A DNA stretch of 48,268 nt. It comes from Janthinobacterium sp. GTDB lineage: Bacteria > Pseudomonadota > Gammaproteobacteria > Burkholderiales > Burkholderiaceae_D. Positions 17,071 to 25,273 of this stretch are shown piece after piece (position 1 is the stretch's first letter; each line of letters begins with the position of its first letter). The stretch spans positions 1 through 48,268 of the forward strand of contig NZ_RFSK01000046.1 of NCBI RefSeq assembly GCF_009923995.1, in the 5' to 3' direction. The notes under the pieces are model-generated. The model was given only the letters and a program-made list of their open reading frames with translations, had not been told where the DNA came from and did not search any database. A program made the position numbers and the translations under genes.

Positions 17071-17939
17071 TGACGATGCCGCGTTTGATTCTCGCGGGCC
17101 ACGTGCCCGCCATGCTGCTGTGCGCCAGCGCCATGCTGCCGGCTGCGCACGCCGCCGCCCCTGTGGCCCCGGCCGCACCTGTCGCCACGGCCGCCTCTTC
17201 CGCTTCTTCCGCCCCTGCCGCCCCTGCCGCCTGCAAGGGCACGATCTACCTGACCTTCGACACGGGCAGCCAGTCACAGGCGCAACTGGTCGCCGACGTG
17301 CTGAACAAGCGCCATGTGAAGGCAACCTTCTTCCTGGCCAATGAAAAGACGACGCGCGGCGATTATTCGCTCGATCCGTCCTGGGCGCCGTACTGGAAGG
17401 CCCGGGTCGCCGAAGGCCATGCTTTTGGCACGCATACGTTTGACCACGTGTACTGGAAGAAGGATCTGGCCAACGGCTTGATCCAGGTCAAGCCCCAGTT
17501 CGGCAAGGAGGGCGGCAAGCTGGCGTCGTTCACGGATCAGCAATTCTGCGAGGAATTGCGCCGCGTCGACACGCGCTTCCAGGAATTGACGGGCCACAAG
17601 CTCGACCCGTTCTGGCGCGCGCCGGGCGGCTATACGTCGCCGCGCACCCTGGCGGCCGGCAGCGCCTGCGGCTACCAGCACGCGGGCTGGGCGCCGGCAG
17701 GTTATTCCGGTGACGAGCTGCCCAGCGATAAGTATCCGAACGCCATGCTGCTGAAAAAAGCCCTGGCGAACCTGCGCAGCGGCGACATTTTCATTTCGCA
17801 CATGGGCATCTGGTCGCGCAAGGATCCGTGGGCGCCCGCCAACCTCGATGCCCTGATATCCGGCTTGCAAGACAAGGGTTTCTGCTTTGCCACCCTGCGC
17901 GAGCATCCCGCCTACGCGCAGAAGAAGGGCCAGCCATGA
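17070..17939 (+). CDS. Exported polysaccharide deacetylase (NodB domain) with altered metal motif
   Basis: A 289-residue protein starting at the ATG that overlaps the preceding stop. A signal peptide (residues 1-28) is followed by an alanine/proline linker and a NodB domain: LTFDTGS (D64, T65), HTFDH (H122, H126), RAPGG (R183) and the terminal ISHMG. In most NodB enzymes motif 1 is TFDD, where the second aspartate binds metal. Here that residue is threonine, reminiscent of PdaA-type proteins that have TFDN. It probably removes acetyl groups from a cell-wall or surface glycan in the periplasm. It shares an overlapping operon with the beta-propeller and the hydroxylase. Confidence 0.85.
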   Translation: MTMPRLILAGHVPAMLLCASAMLPAAHAAAPVAPAAPVATAASSASSAPAAPAACKGTIYLTFDTGSQSQAQLVADVLNKRHVKATFFLANEKTTRGDYSLDPSWAPYWKARVAEGHAFGTHTFDHVYWKKDLANGLIQVKPQFGKEGGKLASFTDQQFCEELRRVDTRFQELTGHKLDPFWRAPGGYTSPRTLAAGSACGYQHAGWAPAGYSGDELPSDKYPNAMLLKKALANLRSGDIFISHMGIWSRKDPWAPANLDALISGLQDKGFCFATLREHPAYAQKKGQP

Positions 17940-18976
17940 TCGCCGCCGATATCAGCGCCTTCGTCCAGCCCGCCCTTGACGCCGTCGTCGATGCCTTCGG
18001 CGTGGCGCAGGGCTGGCTGTTCCAGACGGTGGTCAACCCGCTCGTGTATCACCTGGGCTTTGGCGAATTCACGGAAGAGGCGTTCGAGGGCACGGAATGG
18101 CTCTTGATCGGCCTGTGCGAGCTGGTGCTGCTGTTTCTCGTGCTGCGTCCGCTCGAAGCCATGATACCGGCGCAAAAGATCACGGACCCGCGCGCCCGCT
18201 GGAACGATTTTCTGTATACCGTGCTGCACCGCATCGGCCTGTTTTCCGTCCTCATCTTCTTCACGCTCGATCCCCTGATGGACGGTCTGGCCGGGGCCTT
18301 GCGTTTCGACAATATCCATCCATTGAACCTGGAATCGCTGTTGCCCGGCATCAGTCCCCTGGTCAGTTTTATCATTTATTTTGTGATACTGGACTTCGTC
18401 GATTATTGCTACCACCGGGCCTCGCACCATTTCGGCTGGTGGTGGGGCTTGCACAGCCTGCATCACAGCCAGCAGAACCTGAACCTGTGGAGCGACAACC
18501 GCAATCACCTGCTCGATGATTTCCTGCGCGACGTGGTGATGGCCCTGGTGGCGCTGGGCATCGGCGTGCCGCCGGGCCAGTACGTGCTGCTGGTGTCGGT
18601 TTCGCGCATCCTGCAGAGCCTGCAGCACGCGAATGTGAGGATACACTTCGGCCGCGTCGGCGAGCGGCTCCTCATCTCGCCCCGTTTCCACCGCACGCAT
18701 CATGCCATCGGCGTGGGGCATGAGTCGAAAGGCAAGGGCAGCATGGGCGGTTGCAACTTCGGCGTGGTCCTGCCGATTTGGGATATGCTGCTGGGCACCG
18801 CGAATTTCTCCGCGGGCTATGCGCGCACGGGCGTGCGCGACCAGCTGGCGCGCATCGACAGCGCAGGCGTGGGCCGGCCGGGACGCAACTATGGCCGCGG
18901 CTTCTGGCAGCAGCAATGGCTGGGCCTGCGCCGCATGGTGGAATTTGCAAGATTGAAACGAAAAGGACGCCGTTGA
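17936..18976 (+). CDS. Fatty acid hydroxylase / sterol desaturase family membrane protein
   Basis: A 346-residue membrane protein with the di-iron histidine boxes of the family: HRASHH (H160, H164, H165), HSLHH (H173, H176, H177) and HRTHH (H252, H255, H256). Hydrophobic segments lie near residues 55-75, 95-115, 140-158 and 200-225. Such enzymes hydroxylate or desaturate lipids at the membrane using oxygen. Bacteria rarely make sterols, so a fatty-acid or lipid head is more likely (inference). ATG 17936 overlaps the deacetylase stop (ATGA), which argues for a shared envelope-lipid role. The electron donor is not encoded nearby. Confidence 0.88.
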   Translation: MIAADISAFVQPALDAVVDAFGVAQGWLFQTVVNPLVYHLGFGEFTEEAFEGTEWLLIGLCELVLLFLVLRPLEAMIPAQKITDPRARWNDFLYTVLHRIGLFSVLIFFTLDPLMDGLAGALRFDNIHPLNLESLLPGISPLVSFIIYFVILDFVDYCYHRASHHFGWWWGLHSLHHSQQNLNLWSDNRNHLLDDFLRDVVMALVALGIGVPPGQYVLLVSVSRILQSLQHANVRIHFGRVGERLLISPRFHRTHHAIGVGHESKGKGSMGGCNFGVVLPIWDMLLGTANFSAGYARTGVRDQLARIDSAGVGRPGRNYGRGFWQQQWLGLRRMVEFARLKRKGRR

Positions 18977-19803
18977 TGCGTAATGTGTTGAATTCGTATG
19001 GCCGCGCCTTGCTGTCGCAATTGCACGGCAAGATATTGCTGCTGAGCGCAGTGCCCTTTGTCCTGTCGGTGATCCTGTGGGGCGTGCTGCTGTATGTGGG
19101 CCTGCAGCCCCTGATCGACAGCCTGCACGCGCTGTTTACCGAGTACGATTTCTTCCGCACCAGCGGCCAGGTGCTGGCCACTTTCGGCCTGGGCGTGCTG
19201 AAAGCCGTCATCGTGCCCCTGATCGCCATGTTCATGCTGCTGCCGCTGATGATACTCACGGCCCTGATCTTCATGGGCCTGTTCGCCATGCCGGCCATCG
19301 CGCGCCACGTGGGCGGACGGCATTTCCCGTGGCTGGAAAAAAAGCATGGCGGCAGCCTGCTCGGCAGCGTCGGCACCTCGCTGGCCACCTTCCTGCTGTT
19401 CATCGTCGCCTGGGTCATCCTGCTGCCCCTGTATGCCTTCCCGCCAGCCGCCCTGGTGGCGCAGGCGATCCTGTGGGGCTGGTTGACGTACCGGGTCATG
19501 GCCTACGATGCCATGGCCGACTACGCCAGCGTGGACGAGCGCCACGCCATCATGCGCGAGCAGCGCTGGCCCCTGCTGGCCATCGGCATGGTGTCGGGCG
19601 CGGCCGGTGCCGTGCCGGGCCTGCTGTGGATGGGCGGCGTGATGTCCGTCGTCTTCTTCCCCTTCCTGGCCGCGTTCGCCATCTGGCTGTATGTGCTGAT
19701 CTTTATCTTTACGGGCCTGTGGTTCCAGTATTACTGCCTGGAAGCCCTGGCGCGCCTGCGGGGCCAGCGCGGCATGACGGACGTGGCGCCGGCGGACGCC
19801 TGA
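18976..19803 (+). CDS. EI24-domain integral membrane protein
   Basis: A 275-residue protein with four or more long hydrophobic stretches (about 20-45, 75-115, 130-160, 205-250), resembling the EI24/CysZ-like family. The start at 18976 shares one base with the hydroxylase stop (TGATG), so the two are translationally coupled. Bacterial EI24 proteins are mostly uncharacterised; CysZ is a sulfate permease. The family label comes from hydrophobicity layout and motifs such as LLPLYAFPPAALVAQAILWGWLTYR, and is moderately certain. In this operon it could be a channel or a scaffold for the lipid and glycan enzymes upstream. Confidence 0.7.
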   Translation: MRNVLNSYGRALLSQLHGKILLLSAVPFVLSVILWGVLLYVGLQPLIDSLHALFTEYDFFRTSGQVLATFGLGVLKAVIVPLIAMFMLLPLMILTALIFMGLFAMPAIARHVGGRHFPWLEKKHGGSLLGSVGTSLATFLLFIVAWVILLPLYAFPPAALVAQAILWGWLTYRVMAYDAMADYASVDERHAIMREQRWPLLAIGMVSGAAGAVPGLLWMGGVMSVVFFPFLAAFAIWLYVLIFIFTGLWFQYYCLEALARLRGQRGMTDVAPADA

Positions 19804-19834
19804 CCATTTTTATCGAATTCTACGAGGAAGCTTC

Positions 19835-20620
19835 ATGGCTATCGGATTGATCATCATCGGCGACGAAATCCTGTCGGGCAAGCGCACGGACCAGCATTTC
19901 CCGAAAGTGGTGCAAATGCTCAAGCAGCGCGGTTTGCAGCTGAGCTGGGCGGAATACGTGGGCGACGAACCGGCCCGCCTGGTGGCTTTGCTCAAGCGTA
20001 GCTTTGCCAGCGGCGACATCGTTTTCAGCTTTGGCGGCATCGGCGCCACGCCGGACGACCATACGCGCCAGGCGGCGGCCGATGCGCTGGGCTTGCCGCT
20101 GGTGCTGCATCCGCAGGGCAAGGCGAACATCCAGCAGCGCATCACGGAAATGGGCGAAGAAGCGGGCGTGCCGGCCGACTTGAATTCGCCGGAAAACCTG
20201 CATCGCCTGAAAATGGCGGAATTCGTGCAGGGCGCCGAGCTGATTCCGAATCCGTACAACAAGATCGCCGGCTTTGCCGTGCGCGAGCATTATTTCGTGC
20301 CGGGCTTTCCCATCATGTCCTGGCCCATGATCGAATGGGTGCTGGACACGCATTACAGCCATTTGTTCAACCAGGTGCCGCACGCGGAACATGCGCTGCT
20401 CGTGTATGAAACGGCGGAATCCCTGCTGACGCCGCTGATGGTGCGCCTGGAAGCGGAGTTTCCGCAAATCAAGGTATTCAGCCTGCCCAGCGTGGGCGAT
20501 GCGCAGACGCGCCGGCATATCGAACTGGGCGTCAAGGGCGAGCCGGCGCAGGCAGCGGCCGCCTTTGCAGACATGTGCGCCACGCTCGACGCCATGCAGG
20601 CGGAATACACCCCCATCTGA
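19835..20620 (+). CDS. MoaB/CinA N-domain (competence/damage-inducible protein A-like) protein
   Basis: A 261-residue protein of the MoCF-biosynthesis fold: IGLIIIGDEILSGKRTDQHFPKVVQMLKQRG, then DIVFSFGGIGATPDDHTRQAAADALGLPL, the pyrophosphatase/molybdopterin-binding signature. It lacks the CinA C-terminal nicotinamide deamidase domain, so it is the short COG1058-type form. The middle and C-terminal parts (Y..VPGFPIMSWPMIEWVLD) match CinA-family proteins. It follows the EI24 gene by 31 bases with no terminator between, so it is probably in the same operon, although it looks functionally unlike its neighbours. A GC-rich hairpin lies after the stop. A role in pyrophosphate or ADP-ribose hydrolysis is possible. 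Confidence 0.82.
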   Translation: MAIGLIIIGDEILSGKRTDQHFPKVVQMLKQRGLQLSWAEYVGDEPARLVALLKRSFASGDIVFSFGGIGATPDDHTRQAAADALGLPLVLHPQGKANIQQRITEMGEEAGVPADLNSPENLHRLKMAEFVQGAELIPNPYNKIAGFAVREHYFVPGFPIMSWPMIEWVLDTHYSHLFNQVPHAEHALLVYETAESLLTPLMVRLEAEFPQIKVFSLPSVGDAQTRRHIELGVKGEPAQAAAAFADMCATLDAMQAEYTPI

Positions 20621-21002
20621 GCTCTTGCCAGCCCGGCGCCGGCGGCTTTTCCGCCGGCGTCCAGCCCGCCTTGCTCCTATGTTCGCGAGCGTACAGTCCA
20701 AGTCGTTGTTTTTTTGCGAAAATCTTCAATGAAGCAAGATTTTTGTGTGCGCTCGTCAGTCGTTTTCATGCCGATGTGGTGGAATGGTGAACAGGGGCCT
20801 GGCGTGTCGGACACGGGGCTGCCTGCCTGTGCAGTAGAGCGTTTTTTTGATTCACCGGTCTGGACATCATGTTAAGCAATCTTCGTTGTTACCGGCCTTG
20901 CCGCCCCTTGGCCGTGATCTTGCCTGGCGCCGATAGTGCTGCGAAGTGGCATGGCCACCGCATTGTTCGCGCCGTCCAAACCCAACCTTACCCCAGCATC
21001 CC
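20621..21002 (+). other. 382-base intergenic region with inverted repeat and a tRNA-Leu-like stretch
   Basis: After the GC hairpin comes an AT-rich repeat AAAATCTT (20719-20726) / AAGATTTT (20736-20743) with a 9-base loop. Positions 20770-20793 resemble the first 24 bases of a tRNA-Leu (GCCGATGTGGTGGAAT then GGT...ACA), but no matching 3' half or acceptor strand follows. A run of seven T residues at about 20843-20849 follows. The region could hold a small RNA or a decayed tRNA piece. It also contains the promoter region for the penicillin-binding protein, which I could not locate exactly. Confidence 0.35.
20637..20659 (+). terminator. GC-rich hairpin after the CinA-like gene
   Basis: A 9-bp stem CGCCGGCGG (20637-20645) / CCGCCGGCG (20651-20659) has loop CTTTT. 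No T-run follows, so it is either a weak terminator or a 3' stabiliser. Confidence 0.45.
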
Positions 21003-24000
21003 ATGAAAGACACAGGCGTCAATCTGGCCGCGCAAGAGCGGCCCCCAGAAGATCCCGCTCCCGAGGCACCGCCGCCGGCGAGCCCGCCGCGGAAGCGCCG
21101 CTCGCGCGTCTGGCCCATCTTTGCCATCATCTTGCTGGCGCTGGTCGCCGGCGTGGCGTGGTTCGTCATGCGCGAAGTGCGCACCTCGGCCCTGCAGGCG
21201 GAATTTTTCACGCGCATCGACCGCCAGCTGACGTTCAAGGTCGAGCCCGGTCCCGCGCCTGCCGACGCCATCCGCTACCCGCAGCATGGCCCCTACGACG
21301 AGCGCCTGGGCTACGCCAGCCTGCCGGACTTCATCACCAAGCTGAATGCGCGCGACTATGCCGTCACGGCGCAGGCGCGCATGTCGCCGAAGATGGTGCA
21401 ACTGGTCGACCGGGGCATCTTTGCCACCTATCACGAGAAAAACCGCGCGGGCCTATCCATCCTCGACTGCCGCGCCGCGCCCCTGTTTGCCGCCAGCTAT
21501 CCCGAGCGCATGTTCGACGGTTTCGCCGAAGCGCCGCCGGCCCTCGTGCAAAGCCTGCTGTTCATCGAAAACCGCGAATTGCTCGATCCGGGCACGCCCA
21601 TGCGCAATCCCGCCGTGGAATGGGACCGCCTGAGCAAGGCCATCCTCGACAAGGCACTGAACCTGTTCGGCGGCCACCGGGGCGGCGGCGGCAGTACCCT
21701 GGCCACGCAGATCGAAAAGTACCGCCACTCGGAAGATGGCCGCACCAGCTCCATGAAGGACAAGCTGCTGCAGATGATCTCGGCCAGCCTGCGCTCGTAC
21801 CAGGATGGCGAAAACACCATGGAAGCGCGGCGCAAGATCGTCGTCAACTACCTGAATACCGTGCCGCTGTCGGCAAAGAGCGGTTTTGGCGAGGTCAACG
21901 GCATCGGCGACGGCATGTGGGTCTGGTATGGCCGTCCGTTTGCCGAAGTGAAAACTTTGCTCAAAGGACATATGGACCAGCCGGGCAGTGCGCTGGCCTA
22001 CAAACAGGCGCTGAGCCTGCTGATCGCGCAGCGCCGCCCCTCGCATTATCTGGTGGCGGGCGGTGCCGACCTGGAAGCGCTGACGAACAGCCATCTGCGC
22101 CTGTTGGCGCAGGCAGGCGTGATTTCGCCGCAGCTGCGCGATGCGGCCATCGCCGAGCCGCTGCGCCCGTCGACGGCCTCGGGCGTGCAGTCGGAAGCGT
22201 CGACGTCGTTTGTCACGCGCAAGGCCTCGAATGCCGTGCGCAACCACCTGGCCAGCATGCTGGGCGACCCGCGCCTGTATAACCTGGACCGCCTGGACCT
22301 GAAAGTGGTCAGCACGCTGGACGCGCAGGCGCAAAATGCCGTCACCAAGGTCTTGCGCGAGCTGCGCGATCCGGAAGTGGCGAAAGCGGCCGGCCTGACG
22401 GGCAAGGGCATGCTGGGCAATGGCGACCCGGCCAACGTCGTCTACAGCTTTACTTTGCTGCAAAAAGGCGAGCAAGCCAATCTGCTGCGCGTGCAGACGG
22501 ACAATTACGACCAGCCGCTGGACATCAACGAAGGTGCCAAGCTGGACCTCGGTTCCACGGCCAAGCTGCGCACCTTGGTGACCTACCTGGACATCATCGA
22601 CCAGCTGCACCAGCGCTATGGCGGCATGAGCGCGGCCGAGCTGGGCAAGGTGGCCGTCGATCCCAAGGACATGCTGTCGCAGTGGGCGATTGCTTATTTG
22701 AAACCTTTGCCGCTGGGCGAGGCGCGCAACCTGCCCGCCATGCTGGCTGCTGCCATGGAACGCAAGTATTCGGGCAGCCCGGCCGAAGGGTTCTTCACGG
22801 GCGGCGGCCTGCATCATTTCGGCAACTTCTCCAAGCTCGACGACAGCCGCATCATGACGGTGCAGCAAGCCTTGCGCCAGTCGACCAACCTGGTGTTCGT
22901 GCGTCTGATGCGCGACGTGGCCCGCTACTACATGTTTTCGCGCCCCGATTCGTCAGCCTCCCTGCTGGCGGACGCGGACGACCCGCGCCGGGCCCAGTAC
23001 CTGAGCCGTTTTGCCGACAAGGAAGGGCGCGAATTCCTGCACCGCTTCTACCAGAAGTACCGCGGCAAGAGCGTCGACGAGCAGGAAAAGATCCTGCTGG
23101 CCAGCATCCGCCCGACGCCCGTGCGCCTGGCGAACATCTTCCGCACCATCAATCCGAAAGGCACGCTGGAAGAGTTTGGCGATTTCCTCAACGCCAACCT
23201 GCCGTCGCAGAACGAAGTGCCGCCCGAGCGCGTCGCCAAGATGTACCAGCAGTACGCGATGGAAAACTGGTCCTTGGCCGACCGCGGGTATCTCGCCAAT
23301 GTGCATCCGCTGGAACTGTGGATGGTGGCGTACCTGCGCCAGCATGAGGGGTCCACCCTGTCGCAGATGGTGGCGGCCAGCGAGAAGGAACGCCAGGAAG
23401 TGTATAAATGGCTGTTCAACACGCACCGCAAGCATGCGCAGGACCGCCGCATCGCCAACTTGCTGGAAGTGGAAGGGTTCCTGGAAATCCACCGCCAGTG
23501 GAAGAAGATGGGCTACCCGTTCGACTCCCTGGTGCCGTCGTATGCGACGACCCTGGGCGCCTCGGCCGACCGGCCCGCCGCGCTGGCCGAACTGATGGGC
23601 ATCATCATCAACGATGGCGTGCGCAAGCCGAGCGTGCGCATCGATTCCATGCACTTCGCCGCCAACACGCCGTACGACACCATGGTCAAGCGGGGCACGA
23701 AGGTGGAGGCGGAGCAAGTGCTGTCGCCGGACGTGGCCAAGGCCGTGGCCAAGGCCATCCGCGAAGTGGTGTCGGACGGCACGGCGAAGCGGGCGAAGAC
23801 GGCGTTTGTCGGCGCCGACGGCGTGCCCATCCCGATGGGCGGCAAGACGGGGACGGGCGACCAGCGCTTCGACGTGTATGGCGCCGGCGGCCGCCTGATC
23901 GAGTCGCGCTACGTGAACCGTTCGGCCACGTTTGTGTTCAATATCGGCGAGCGCTTCTATGGCAGCATGACGGCGTACGTGCGGGGGCCGGAATCGAAGA

Positions 24001-24119
24001 ACTACGATTTCACCAGCGCTTTGCCGGTGCAGCTGCTCGTGTCGCTGGCGCCGAGTCTGATGCCGCTGATCGAGCCTCCCGCGCAGGCCGAGGGCGTGGC
24101 CAGGCAGTGCACGAATTAA
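21003..24119 (+). CDS. Class A penicillin-binding protein (glycosyltransferase plus transpeptidase)
   Basis: A 1038-residue protein, longer than the usual 700-850 for PBP1A-type enzymes. A proline-rich cytoplasmic head and one membrane segment (36-56) precede a GT51 domain with the catalytic-type glutamate in ENREL (E189) and GGGSTLATQIEKYR (about 226-239). The transpeptidase domain has SxxK (S518-K521, STAK), SxN (S627-N629, STN) and KTG (948-950), all intact. It polymerises and cross-links peptidoglycan. The glycosyltransferase motif is divergent (GSTLATQ instead of GSTITQQ), and long insertions lie between motifs. It is monocistronic with a strong terminator. The exact subfamily is uncertain. 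Confidence 0.88.
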   Translation: MKDTGVNLAAQERPPEDPAPEAPPPASPPRKRRSRVWPIFAIILLALVAGVAWFVMREVRTSALQAEFFTRIDRQLTFKVEPGPAPADAIRYPQHGPYDERLGYASLPDFITKLNARDYAVTAQARMSPKMVQLVDRGIFATYHEKNRAGLSILDCRAAPLFAASYPERMFDGFAEAPPALVQSLLFIENRELLDPGTPMRNPAVEWDRLSKAILDKALNLFGGHRGGGGSTLATQIEKYRHSEDGRTSSMKDKLLQMISASLRSYQDGENTMEARRKIVVNYLNTVPLSAKSGFGEVNGIGDGMWVWYGRPFAEVKTLLKGHMDQPGSALAYKQALSLLIAQRRPSHYLVAGGADLEALTNSHLRLLAQAGVISPQLRDAAIAEPLRPSTASGVQSEASTSFVTRKASNAVRNHLASMLGDPRLYNLDRLDLKVVSTLDAQAQNAVTKVLRELRDPEVAKAAGLTGKGMLGNGDPANVVYSFTLLQKGEQANLLRVQTDNYDQPLDINEGAKLDLGSTAKLRTLVTYLDIIDQLHQRYGGMSAAELGKVAVDPKDMLSQWAIAYLKPLPLGEARNLPAMLAAAMERKYSGSPAEGFFTGGGLHHFGNFSKLDDSRIMTVQQALRQSTNLVFVRLMRDVARYYMFSRPDSSASLLADADDPRRAQYLSRFADKEGREFLHRFYQKYRGKSVDEQEKILLASIRPTPVRLANIFRTINPKGTLEEFGDFLNANLPSQNEVPPERVAKMYQQYAMENWSLADRGYLANVHPLELWMVAYLRQHEGSTLSQMVAASEKERQEVYKWLFNTHRKHAQDRRIANLLEVEGFLEIHRQWKKMGYPFDSLVPSYATTLGASADRPAALAELMGIIINDGVRKPSVRIDSMHFAANTPYDTMVKRGTKVEAEQVLSPDVAKAVAKAIREVVSDGTAKRAKTAFVGADGVPIPMGGKTGTGDQRFDVYGAGGRLIESRYVNRSATFVFNIGERFYGSMTAYVRGPESKNYDFTSALPVQLLVSLAPSLMPLIEPPAQAEGVARQCTN

Positions 24120-24139
24120 CATGGCGCAGACGCTGAAAG

Positions 24140-24165
24140 CCGGCCCTTGCGGGCCGGTTTTTTTT
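24140..24165 (+). terminator. Strong rho-independent terminator after the PBP gene
   Basis: Stem CCGGCCC (24140-24146) / GGGCCGG (24151-24157) with loop TTGC is followed by eight T residues (24158-24165). Confidence 0.95.
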
Positions 24166-24180
24166 GCGCAGGAATAGAAA

Positions 24181-24561
24181 ATGGAAAAAACGCAGCGGAT
24201 GTTTGAGCAATATCACCGTTTTGACGATGGGATGCTTGTATCATTCGAGCAGCAGTACCGGCCCGGGGGCGTGCAGGCCGTGCGCATCGTCCTGTACGCA
24301 AGAAATCATGCACTGGACGGCAATGTCTGGCGTCAGATGGCCATCACGGTGGGCGACGTGCAGGAGGTGCTGCTCAGGACGCCGGGCAACTTCATCAACC
24401 GCATCTGCTGCGGCGTGAAGCTGCTGCGCTTTGGCGACGTGTGGTGCGTCGATATCGACGGCACGTATGCGCGCGACACTCCCGCGACCCTGGACGAAGT
24501 GCGCCGCGATGGCGATTGCTACGTCATCGGCGGCACGGTCGCGGCGATCGAACTCGATTAA
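24181..24561 (+). CDS. Hypothetical protein, 126 residues
   Basis: I do not recognise this protein. It starts at ATG 24181 after AGGAAT and encodes a soluble, mixed alpha/beta polypeptide with no signal peptide or membrane segment. Strands alternate with charged loops ([56 protein letters not shown]). Two cysteines adjoin at [10 protein letters not shown]. It lies between a strong terminator and a convergent GST gene whose stop codon overlaps its own at the TTAA of 24558-24561. Codon use matches the neighbours, which supports a real gene. Confidence 0.7.
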   Translation: MEKTQRMFEQYHRFDDGMLVSFEQQYRPGGVQAVRIVLYARNHALDGNVWRQMAITVGDVQEVLLRTPGNFINRICCGVKLLRFGDVWCVDIDGTYARDTPATLDEVRRDGDCYVIGGTVAAIELD

Positions 24562-25163
24562 CCGGCAAAGATGGCGGTCTGCTCCGCCAGGCGCGCGTGA
24601 TACGCGGCGATGGCGGGGTAGTCGGGGCGCTGCATGGGCGCCATCAGCCAGCGCTTGACGGACAGGCCCAGCACGATATCCGCCAAGGTAAATTGTTCGC
24701 CGCACACATGAGCGCCCGTGCGCTGCAGCTGCTGTTCCAGCACGCCCATCATCTTGTTCCATCCAGCAATGCCCGCCGCCAGCTGCGCCGCATCCTGGTG
24801 GGCGGGGCTGCGGCGCACCAGCGACATGAAGGCGTAGCGCCAGCTGTTGTTCAAATCGCCCATTTGCCAGTCCATCCATTTTTCCACTTCGGCGCGGGCG
24901 CGGGGCGTGCTTGGCAGCAAGTCGTCGCGGCCCGCCTGCGCGCACAGGTAGCGGCAGATCGTGTTCGATTCCCACAGTACCAGGTCGCCGTCGACCAGCA
25001 CGGGCACCATGGCGTTCGGGTTCAGGGCCAGGAAGGCAGGGTCGTCGGTGCTGCGAAAGCCGCTGCCCCAGTCTTCGCGTTCGTAGGGCAGGTCGATTTT
25101 CTCGCACGTCCACAGGACTTTGCGGACATTGATCGAGGCGGCTTTTCCAAGAATTTTCAGCAT
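24558..25163 (-). CDS. Glutathione S-transferase family protein
   Basis: A 201-residue cytoplasmic GST. The N-terminal thioredoxin-like domain starts [32 protein letters not shown] and contains the glutathione-contact motif [24 protein letters not shown] (cis-proline after valine, then ES). The C-terminal helical domain has the N-capping motif FTLADIVLG. The residue ASINVRKV places serine at the usual activating position. It conjugates glutathione to electrophiles or acts as a peroxidase; the substrate is unknown. The start at 25163 was preferred because it fits the fold. It is divergent from the TAXI gene 110 bases away and convergent with the hypothetical gene. Confidence 0.93.
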   Translation of the reverse strand: MLKILGKAASINVRKVLWTCEKIDLPYEREDWGSGFRSTDDPAFLALNPNAMVPVLVDGDLVLWESNTICRYLCAQAGRDDLLPSTPRARAEVEKWMDWQMGDLNNSWRYAFMSLVRRSPAHQDAAQLAAGIAGWNKMMGVLEQQLQRTGAHVCGEQFTLADIVLGLSVKRWLMAPMQRPDYPAIAAYHARLAEQTAIFAG

Positions 25164-25273
25164 GCGGAACTCCAGAGGGCAGGTGGTCGATCCAGCACTG
25201 TAGCGGAAATGGCCACGCGCCGCGCGTGAAAGTGCCTTGCATAGTTGAGCTTTTCTTGGCATCGTAGCCACCC

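Noticed and set aside
20770..20850. Functional tRNA-Leu gene
   Set aside because: Only the 5' quarter resembles a tRNA; no anticodon arm, T-arm or acceptor complement follows.
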